This document shows positions 56,613 to 64,000 of a DNA stretch of 64,000 nucleotides, piece after piece. Each line of letters begins with the position of its first letter. The stretch's first letter is position 1. Position numbers and translations under genes: made by a program. Location: the NCBI GenBank assembly GCA_024867545.1, contig JANFNE010000013.1, positions 434,001 to 498,000 of the forward strand, given 5' to 3'. The DNA is from Phytopythium helicoides (lineage: Eukaryota; Oomycota; Peronosporomycetes; Pythiales; Pythiaceae). Below the pieces are notes generated by a model. That model did no database searches and was not told the origin of the DNA. It saw only the letters and a program-made list of their open reading frames with translations.

Positions 56613-59438
56613 ATGGAGCGGGCGAGCGCGCGGCGCTCCGTGGACGACGAGTGGACCGCCGTGGAGCTGCAGGAGCTCGACCATGCGGTGAGGAGGCTCC
56701 GGCCGTATACTTGCTGCGCGTGGTGCTCTACTGACTGCCGCGGCCGCAGACGACCGTGTCCGACAGCATGTACCTGGTGATGGAGCGCCCCTCGGCCGCG
56801 CTGCAGGCCGGAGAGAGCGTGCAGCTCAAGGTGCACGCGCAGTGCGACCGCGCGACGCTGGGGCTGGCGGGCGTCGCCATCGCGGGCGTCGCGGGCTCGG
56901 GGGCCGACGCGGCGCTCGTCATGCACGGCACGCTCTTCCTCACGTCGCTGCGGCTCATCTTCCACTCCTTCCACGTGGGTTTTGCGGGAGCTGTAGCAGG
57001 AGAAGCCTCGCGTGTCGAGCTGACCCTCGCTCGTGCGCAGGATCGGGAGGAGGAGCTCGTGGAGGTGCTTTTGGACAACGTCGCGGAGCTCGCCGAGTTC
57101 CAGGTCCCCGGAAAGCGCGGCCTCATGAGCCAGCTCGAGGTCTCGTGCAAGAACTTTGAGATCTTCAAGTTCAACTTCCCGGGCGAGACGATCTCGGGGT
57201 ATGCTTTCGTGTAGGCGTGAGATCGGACTTTCTTGGGTGGATTTGACGATGGAATGCTGCTGCTCTTAGGGACATTTACGTTCGCGTCAACCAACTGCTG
57301 AATATGCGGCGACCTCACGCTGCATTTGCGTTCGCGAGCCGCGAACAGCTTCCCGACTCGGCAGGCTGGGCGGTATTCGATCCGCAAGCAGAGTTTGATC
57401 GGCTGGGCTTCAAGGTGCCGAAGGAAAGCGCCATGCTGAGCGGGTTTCGACTGACGCACATCAACAGCGCCTACAAGATGTCCCCCACCTACCCAAGGAC
57501 ATTCATTGTTCCCGCCACCGTTTCTGATGGAGAGCTGCGCAAGATGAGTCATTTCCGAGCTCGAGGACGAGTTCCAGCTGTAACGTATCAACACAAGAAT
57601 GGTACAATCATCGCCCGCTGTGCACAACCACTCGTGGGTCTCCGCCGAAAGCGGTGCGCTGCTGATGAAGCCTTCATAGCTGCTCTCCGTCGCGAAAGCG
57701 GCGGGAAGCTTTTGTTTGTGGACTGCAGGAGTCAGGTATGCTTCTTCAAGGGCCAAGATTTCGTGTAGCTCCTTCCTCTAACATGTGTCCTCTTGCCATT
57801 GTAGACCAGCGCGTACGGCAATATTGCACTTGGAGGCGGATTTGAAGTGTAAGAGGCTTTGGACAACAGCACCACATTTTCTATCATGTCGTCTAACAAC
57901 ATTGCTGCAACCTCCACAGAATGGACAATTATCGCGACACCAACATCATGTTTATGGGTATCGAGAATATCCATTCCATGCGAGACTCAGTCCGCAAGTT
58001 GTTCGACTTGATCAAGAACGAAGTCCGGGGCAACGAGCGCGCGAACTGGTGGTCGTGTCTTGAAGTAAGTTGCGGGCCTATTTTCCGAGATTGTGCACGT
58101 TTTGCTAGCCATGACTAACTGGTTCTAACGCTCTAACTACAGAGCACGCGGTGGTTGGAGCATGTCCGATCTATCCTGGTGTCTGCTTCGATTTGTGTCC
58201 GAAGCTTGTGGACCACGACACAAGCCTGGTCATCACTGCTCGACGGCTGGGATCGCACCGCTCAGATTGTCTCACTGACCAAGCTGTGCGCTGATCCTTT
58301 CTATCGGACGACCAGAGGCTTTGAAGTGCTTATCGAACAGGAGTGGTGTGGGTTCGGTCATCAGTTCCGAGCGCGCTCTGGTCACTCGCAGGAGCGTTGC
58401 AGCTACTGGGAGGATGATAGCACATCGCCAGTTTTCCTGCAGTTCGTCGATGCGGTGTGGCAGCTCTCCGGCAGTTTCCATGCTCTTTCGAGTTCAACGA
58501 GCGCTTTTTGGTGGCTCTTTTAGACGAAGTGTACAACAAGAAGAGCGGCACTTTCCTGCATGACTGCGAGGAAGCTCGCGAGGTAAGTCAGCCTGATATC
58601 CATTTTCTCACATCAATTTATTATTTTGACAACACTCGTGCAATTAGGGATCGCAAACTACTGCGCGTTGCATCAGTGCGTGGACGCTTCTGACTGCAGA
58701 GCAGCAAGACTTCCAGAATCCGTTCTACATCATTCCGCTTAGTGGCGATGGATCCAGCGATCGGTCGCCGTCCGTCCTCAAGTTCAAGTGGCACACCAGC
58801 TCGCTGGCGATCTGGTCAAGCTTCTATCTGCGCTCGCTGGAATCCAACGACTCTCGGGTATCTCAGGTTCTGTCGTTGGATGCATGCTGTCTTAGAAATC
58901 GAGATTAGTGATTGACCGTGTGTGTTGCTGTGTGCAGGATGCGTGGGCCAAGGAGCTGCAAGTCACGCAGCGTGAGCTACAGGATCAGTTGAGCACGGCG
59001 CACCAGAAACTTCAGAGCCAGACAGAGGAAAACTCGAACTTGCAGAGTGAGTTGGAAAAACTCCGCCTCGAGAGCGCGCAGCTCCGAAAATTCCTGGAAG
59101 GACAAGTGATTAGCGACGGCACCAGCGGCGTCCTCGTTCGCGAAGAAGACGACGACGACGACGGCGTGCTGCTCAGCATGACAAGCGTTCATCCGCACGA
59201 CGACACTCGGAGCACATCGTCTAGAGACGGCAGCGACATTGTCGGTGGGCACGACACGGTGAGCACCAGCGGAGCCATGGGTCTGTTTCTTGGAGCCACC
59301 ATGAGCCAGGACTTTGAGATCCTTCACTCGTACTTTGGCGACGGCGGTCTCGTGAGCCCCTCTCCAGTGCAGCCGCCGTGCACGCTACTCTTCCCGTCGT
59401 CTAAGCGGTCATCCACCTCCGTCAAAGCCGGGCAGTAG
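56613..59438 (+). CDS. Myotubularin-family phosphoinositide 3-phosphatase with frameshifts near the active site
   Basis: Exons: 56613-56687, 56750-57198 (with a probable 66-bp in-frame intron at 56975-57040), 57270-57735, 57805-57848, 57920-58064, 58143-58582, 58648-58857 and 58938-59438. Order: PH-GRAM domain (GTLFLTSLRLIFHSF), then the myotubularin domain (VFDPQAEFDRLGF, HINSAYKMSPTYPRTFIVP, HFRARGRVPAVTYQHKNGTIIARCAQPLVG, NIHSMRDSVRKL, STRWLEHVRSIL, GWDRTAQIVSLTKLCADPFYRT, PVFLQFVDAVWQ, FPCSFEFNERFL), and a C-terminal coiled coil (about 58938-59100). These enzymes remove the 3-phosphate from PI3P and PI(3,5)P2 on endosomes. In exon 6 the family sequence hops frame: about 58185 (0 to -1), at the Cys of the catalytic CSDGWDR (58234-58242), and again near 58470. 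As written, the open frame lacks the catalytic Cys and stops at 58523. Start chosen by its better Kozak context; an in-frame ATG lies at 56544. Confidence 0.75.
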
Positions 59439-59565
59439 TCGTCGATTCTGTAATTCACGATGTTGAAGTTGTCGCCAACTCCCTCTGCCAAACTCGCCAC
59501 CTCAGAGATCTGTGATTTGTGATTTAGTCGAAAAACGAGCCCCCCCCCTCTGAATCTTTGGCCTC

Positions 59566-59574
59566 TGATTGGCC
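59566..59574 (+). promoter_or_regulatory. Inverted CCAAT box TGATTGGCC upstream of the Myb/SANT-like gene
   Basis: The nine bases TGATTGGCC lie about 160 bp before the ATG at 59733, the same sequence as at 52952 and 61761. Confidence 0.4.
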
Positions 59575-59732
59575 GGATTTAAAATCTGCGTGAGCACCCG
59601 TTTGCCGCCAGTCAGCCCGCCTTCATACTCGCCTCAATATATTGTGGGGGCGACCCCCCCTCCGTTTCGCCCCCCACAAAAACGCAACTTTTTTTTCCTC
59701 CAAATCACAACTGCACTACCGCCGGGCTCGCC

Positions 59733-61298
59733 ATGGCCGGGCGGCGCGAGCGCGCCGTGTGGGGCCCTGGGGAGGAGCGCGTGCTGCTCGAGCTGTTCCT
59801 GGAGGCGCGCGCCAACCCCGCGCAGCGGTCGGAGCGCGGCGTGCGCGGCTTGGGCTGGCAGCAGCTGGCGGGCGAGCTGAACGCGCGCTGCCAGCGCCAG
59901 TTCGACAAGGGTGCGCGGATTTTTTTTTTTTTTTTTTGTGTTTTGCTCATCTTGAGGGGGGCTGAGGGCCGACGGACGGTGCAGACCAGGTCAAGTCCAA
60001 GTACGTGCGCATCATGCAGGAGTTCGAGCTCTTCCGGTCGGTCAGCGGGCTGCTGGGGCCCATCCGCAACGCCGCGGAGGAGAAGGCCTGGGAGAAGCTG
60101 CTGGCCGAGCGGCCCAAGAACGCGCAGCAGCTGCGCCAGTTTCGCGAGAGCGGCTTCGCACACGCAGACCTCTGCCAGCGCATTGCCGGTGCGCATCGCG
60201 CGTAGATCGGCCAGGGATGCTACTTTCCTGACGATAACGCCCTGCATTTGCAGATGACCTCGCCACTGGCGCGCCAGAGGCGGCTGCCGTCGCGGCCAAG
60301 CGGCTGCGCGTCGACGAGCAGACAGAAGACGCAGCAGCTGCAGCCTTGAAGAAGCCGCGCCCCATCGGCGACGGACGCAGGGAGCGAGCGGTCTGGTCGC
60401 TCGCGGAGGAAAAATTGCTGCTCTTTCTGTACCTCCGAGCAAAGCAAAGCCCCGAGCTGCGCTCCGACAAAGGGATCAAGTCGCGCGGCTGGCAGAATGT
60501 CGTCGATGATCTCAACAAGCACTCGGGCAAGGAGTTTGACAAGGGTGCGTTATCATTTGTCATGACTGCGAAAAAAGCCGAATGTCTAACAACGCTGCTC
60601 GCGTCTAGATCAATGCAAGTCCAAGTACCAGCGTATCATGCAAGAGTTTGAGCTGTTCAAGTCGGTTACAGGGTACCCCGCCACAAAGGAATTGGCGGAT
60701 CACGAGTGGGAGGCGCTTTTTGAGGAGCGACCGCGGTTCGCTCCCCAACTTCGGGTTCTCAAGGATCGTGGATTTGCCCACGCTGAAACTTGCGCGCTAA
60801 TCACCGGTACGCTCATTGGGATCGAATACACGGAGGGTTCGCATCTGGTGACTCACTTTGATACATCCAAACCGCTCAGGCGAGGTCTCAGGATCCGACA
60901 ATCAGCCATCGAATGTCAATGAATTCATCGCGTCCGAGTCGCTCCATCTGCCTTCAACTGCCTCGTCTACTCCTACTCCGAGTACCGCGCAGACTCCGAC
61001 CCACAGTGGTTCGGGTGGCCCACTTAGCGGTGTCACGTTGCCAGCCCCGCTTGCGCTGGCGGCCAATGTGCTGCCATTTCTCCTCCCCGCATCTGGCAAT
61101 CCTCCGCAGTCGGTGCCTCAACCGAGCCGGAGGGTAGCAGTGGCGGAGGGAGCGTCAAATGGGGCGTCCGAAGGTCTCGCCGCGGCCAGCTTGGTGGCTG
61201 CGGCATCGCCGTTCTTCACGCAGGAGTTGCACGACAACTTGAACCAGTTTTTGAAGACGGCGACGGTTTATATGACGATGCAGATGAAGCACAAGTAG
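59733..61298 (+). CDS. Protein with two Myb/SANT-like DNA-binding domains, 5 exons
   Basis: Exons 59733-59910, 59985-60188, 60254-60544, 60609-60806 and 60880-61298; 429 residues. Two modules start with RRERAVWGPGEERVLLELFLEA and RRERAVWSLAEEKLLLFLYLRA. Each continues through RG(L/W)xQ and FDK, then DQxKSKYxRIMQEFELF(R/K)SV and RGFAH/SGFAH. This W...LL...W...KxKY pattern is that of the Myb/SANT-like (MYB_DNA-bind_3/trihelix-like) domains, found in transcription factors and transposon-derived DNA-binding proteins. Between the modules lies a basic stretch (AKRLRVDEQ, KKPRP) that may be a nuclear signal. The C-terminal third is Ser/Pro/Ala-rich with a hydrophobic-amphipathic end that may mediate oligomerisation. 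Intron 1 contains an unusually pure run of about 18 T (59920-59937). Confidence 0.8.
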
Positions 61299-61880
61299 GC
61301 GGGCGTGTAGGCGTCTGCCGGAAAATCGGTTAGTGCTCGACGGTATTGCGCGATAATTGATAGTGCCGCCAGCCGGCGGGGAATTCGCCGGCCTCAATCG
61401 TTCGACCGCCCAAGCGTGTCAAGGTTCATCCGTCCGTGATTTGAAGCTCATTATCGACTCTTGATTTTGCCGTGACACCAGCTTTGAAGCCACTTGCAGC
61501 TCTTGAGCCGAGGCGCCTTCGACGTTGAAGTTGTCGCGAGTGACCGCGAGCGACACACGCGTTGCCAACGGTTGCTCTCATCTCGAGTGTTACGTGTGCT
61601 AGTGATGTGATTTGATGGCTGCAGCAGAGCTGGTTCCGTATCAAGTGCCGGTGCGAGACAGCGTCGTGGTGGTCAAGGCGGCGGCGTTCCCATCTCTCGC
61701 CGCCTCTACATCCATCTGTCGCCGTAAAAACCAGATGTGCCCCGCTCGCATTCCTCGTCGTGATTGGCCAAAACCGCGCCGTCCCGCACTTTCGCCAATC
61801 GCAGCGCTCCACCTCGCGCTGACTACCGTCGCGGCTTCTCCCGCCTATTGCGGCATTCCGAGATCGCAGGTCAGTCGCCC
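61299..61880. other. Intergenic region, no gene recognised
   Basis: Spacer between the Myb/SANT-like gene and the STIMATE-like gene. Apart from CCAAT-type motifs (61761, and CCAATC about 61797) no feature is visible; minus-strand open frames lack recognisable similarity. Confidence 0.5.
61761..61769 (+). promoter_or_regulatory. Inverted CCAAT box TGATTGGCC upstream of the STIMATE-like gene
   Basis: About 115 bp before the ATG at 61881, with a forward CCAATC about 30 bp further on. Confidence 0.4.
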
Positions 61881-62847
61881 ATGAAGACGTGGGAGGGCGA
61901 CGAGGACGCCAACCTGGAGGAGTGCAAGCTGCTTAGCGGCCAGTTCGCGGCCCTGCTGCAGGTGCTGCTGGGGCTCATCGCGCTGTCGGTGCTGGTGGTC
62001 AAGCGCCTGCGCGAGACGCCGCGGCGGCCGCTGGCCGTCTGGGCCTTCGATGCCTCCAAGCAGATGATCGGCGCGGGCTTCGCGCACGTCGCCAACCTGC
62101 TCATCGCCATCCTGCTCTACTCGTACGAGGACGCGCACGCCGACAGCGACCAGGAGGTCGACCAGTGCGCATTCTACTTCGTCAACTTCGCGCTCGACAC
62201 GAGCTTCGGCGTCTTCCTCAACTTTATCTTCCTCGAGGCCTTCTCCATGCTCGCGCAGCGCTTCGGATGGGTCTCCGTCATGACGCCCGGAGACTACGGC
62301 GACCCCGTGCGCGTCCGGTGCGTGCTGCTTGCTGACGACTGCTTGGCTGCAGACAGATAGCTAACCGTGCTTTCCCTGCAGGCCCTGGCTGCTGCAGCTT
62401 GTGTCGTGGATCGGCGTCATCTTCACGACCAAGTTTGTCATCTCGCTCTTCATCCTGGCGCTCGAGAAGCCGCTCGGAGACTTTGCCATCTGGCTCTTCA
62501 CGCCGCTACAGGCCTACCCGGACGTGGAGCTGGCCGTCGTCATGATCGCCTGCCCCTGCCTCATGAACGCGCTGCAGTTCTGGATCCAGGACAGCTTCCT
62601 CAAGAAGGACGTGCGCGACGAGAGCATCCTCGTTGACGCCGCGTCGGCCTCGCCCTCGACGCTCGCAGCCACCAAGAAACTCGGCACGCCGTCGGACGAG
62701 GAGACAGACGGCCGCGAGGATGAGGACGACGACGAGGCCACCACCGTCGTGGTCATCTCGGGCAAGGACAAGGGCAAGACCAAGGCTAAGAAGGACTCGG
62801 AGACCAAGTCCAAGAAGGACACGGAGCTCAAGGCGACCGCTGGCTAG
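61881..62847 (+). CDS. STIMATE/TMEM110-family multi-pass membrane protein, 2 exons
   Basis: Exons 61881-62317 and 62382-62847; 300 residues. Family signature near the N-terminus: CKLLSGQFAALLQVLLGLIALSVL, KRLRETPRRPLAVWAFDASKQMIGAGFAHVANL. Membrane segments at about 22-42, 70-85, 105-127, 152-175 and 192-213 (FAALLQVLLGLIALSVLVV; HVANLLIAILLYS; TSFGVFLNFIFLEAF; WIGVIFTTKFVISLFILAL; VELAVVMIACPCLMNALQF). The cytosolic tail is acidic then Lys-rich (GKDKGKTKAKKDSETKSKKD). In animals STIMATE sits in the endoplasmic reticulum and promotes STIM1 conformational activation at ER-plasma membrane junctions; fungal relatives are described as vacuolar membrane proteins. The role in this organism is inferred from family only. 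Confidence 0.85.
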
Positions 62848-63208
62848 AGCCCGCGCCTCGACGTCATCGTGTGCGTGCGTTGTGCGTGTTGTAACGTGAC
62901 TGCATAAAGAGAGCAAAGTCCGGGGCCACGGAGCCGCCGGGAGATCACCAACCGATTGTGCTTGCAATTGCGCTATCATGTGCGCTCTTTGTTTTCAATC
63001 GTGACTCTACCTACCTACTGAGTGGCCGCGCATGCCTTGCATCAGCGCGAGTCAGCTACGCGGCAAAACGCCGCTCTCTTCCCGCTGGAAACCGGCGTGC
63101 CGCGATCACCCGCTCACTCGCCTATCACAACGCCCACCGCCATCATCTAACCACCTCGTTGCTCCTTTTGTTGCATCAAAGCACATTTACATCTTCAAAA
63201 CCCGCTCG
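62848..63208. other. Convergent intergenic region, nothing recognised
   Basis: Holds the 3' ends of the STIMATE-like gene and the PB1-domain gene. No further feature seen. Confidence 0.5.
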
Positions 63209-64000
63209 CTAGTTCTTGCGTCGGAGGAACAGCAGGAGACCCGTGGCGACAGTGCCGAGCATCACGGCGCCCACGGCCGCCAGCACCGTCACGTTGTTGT
63301 TCGAGCCAAACGAAAAACGGTCTGACTTGGAGCTCCGCTTGCTCTTCTTCTTGCGTCGCAGGCGCCGCTTACGCTCCGCCTCGTCCTCCGAGCTCTCATC
63401 CGACTCGGACGGCTCCGATGGCTCCGACTCAATGTCTTCGTCCACCTTGGTGAGCTTGCGTCGGCGCGGCTTGCTCTTGTCGCCGCCCGAGGCATTCGAC
63501 GATGCTGCCGACGAAGCGGCCGACACGCCCGACACTGCAGACACGACACTTCCGCCGCCCGCCTCACGCTTGATCACGTCGACCAGCAGCACGAGCCGCT
63601 TCCAGCCCGCGCGCTTGGCCATCGTCACCGCCTCGATCAAACTCTCGTCAGACGTCAGCAGTGCCAGATCGCCGTCGTCGTCCTCGTACTTGACACGCAC
63701 TTCGTCGCCCGGTGCGACCGCCATCTTGGACCGCACCTGCTCAAATAGCACCGCAATCGAGTCGTAGCGACACATGATGCGGTGGTAATGGCCCTGCGCG
63801 CGGTCGCTCACCTTGAAGATGAACGCTTCCTCCGTCATCTGGCGCATCATCACGCTCGTGCTCGTCGTCTGTGCTGCACTGATGACCGACACGCTCTCGC
63901 CCAGCTCGGCGTACGCTGACGCAGAGGCCGAGTAGCGACCACCGACAGCCGAGCCACCGCCACCCATGCCCACAGCACTCGGGTTGGACACGCTGCGGAA
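63209..64000 (-). CDS. CBS/PB1-type tail-anchored protein, C-terminal part (5' end beyond the right edge)
   Basis: The frame is open to the window edge. A splice acceptor TTCCGCAG at 63993-64000 would also be possible, so the true exon start is unknown. The visible part has a PB1 domain (EEAFIFKVSDRAQGHYHRIM, YEDDDGDLALLTSDESLIEAV, KRLVLLVDV), a Ser/Ala-rich linker, a strongly charged Glu/Ser then Arg/Lys segment (ERKRRLRRKKKSKRSSKS) and a C-terminal membrane anchor (VLAAVGAVMLGTVATGLLLFLRRKN). This order, PB1 followed by a single C-terminal transmembrane helix, matches the end of CBS-CBS-PB1 proteins known from plants and fungi, whose CBS pairs would lie upstream of the window. PB1 domains mediate protein dimerisation. 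Convergent with the STIMATE-like gene. Confidence 0.75.
   Translation of the reverse strand, partial: FRSVSNPSAVGMGGGGSAVGGRYSASASAYAELGESVSVISAAQTTSTSVMMRQMTEEAFIFKVSDRAQGHYHRIMCRYDSIAVLFEQVRSKMAVAPGDEVRVKYEDDDGDLALLTSDESLIEAVTMAKRAGWKRLVLLVDVIKREAGGGSVVSAVSGVSAASSAASSNASGGDKSKPRRRKLTKVDEDIESEPSEPSESDESSEDEAERKRRLRRKKKSKRSSKSDRFSFGSNNNVTVLAAVGAVMLGTVATGLLLFLRRKN

Overview
The window looks like nuclear DNA of an oomycete, probably of the Phytophthora/Pythium side. The reasons are very compact genes, short GT-AG introns (about 55-76 bp), a decayed member of the multi-transmembrane plus leucine-rich-repeat family seen in these genomes, and a protein set of PEX1, myotubularin, STIMATE-like and CBS/PB1-type proteins. 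There is no bacterial operon structure. The species cannot be fixed from the sequence alone.

Region 1 (1-7473) holds three genes. A membrane/LRR gene on the minus strand is broken by many frameshifts and runs off the left edge. A five-exon HIPK/DYRK-like protein kinase lies on the plus strand, and a six-exon PEX1 peroxisomal AAA ATPase lies on the minus strand. The kinase and PEX1 are convergent and their stop codons are only 17 bp apart.

Region 2 (about 8889-39981) is the outstanding feature: a complete tandem array of about 31 kb in which a unit of about 644 bp (629-654 bp) repeats 48 times. It gives 49 identical copies of a 72-nt tRNA-Pro(UGG) gene, all on the plus strand. Each spacer carries a (GT)n tract, a 12-bp minisatellite in two sequence flavours, two TATATA elements, a 14-bp perfect palindrome and strings of TTTT terminator-like runs. 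The tRNA has a normal cloverleaf and anticodon, but the almost invariant G53-C61 pair (also part of the Pol III B box) is U53-A61 in every copy. Both ends of the array are visible inside the window. The layout recalls the tRNA/short-tandem-repeat arrays of Entamoeba, but here it is a single isoacceptor.

Region 3 (39982-52177) starts with 1.6 kb of AT-rich sequence without a recognisable gene. It is followed by one giant minus-strand gene of three exons and about 3,484 residues: two N-terminal Tudor-like domains, an armadillo-like helical part, then about 2,900 residues of acidic, Ser/Thr/Asp/Glu-rich low-complexity sequence containing a 1-kb internal duplication.

Region 4 (52178-64000) is gene dense. 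Five plus-strand genes follow one another: a secreted EGF-like, probably GPI-anchored protein; a tandem C2-domain protein; a myotubularin with a scrambled active-site segment; a protein with two Myb/SANT-like domains that arose by exon duplication; and a STIMATE/TMEM110-family membrane protein. The C-terminal part of a CBS/PB1-type tail-anchored protein faces them from the right edge. Several of these gene products would act on membranes, lipids or Ca2+ (C2, myotubularin, STIMATE), but nothing in the layout shows that they form one pathway.
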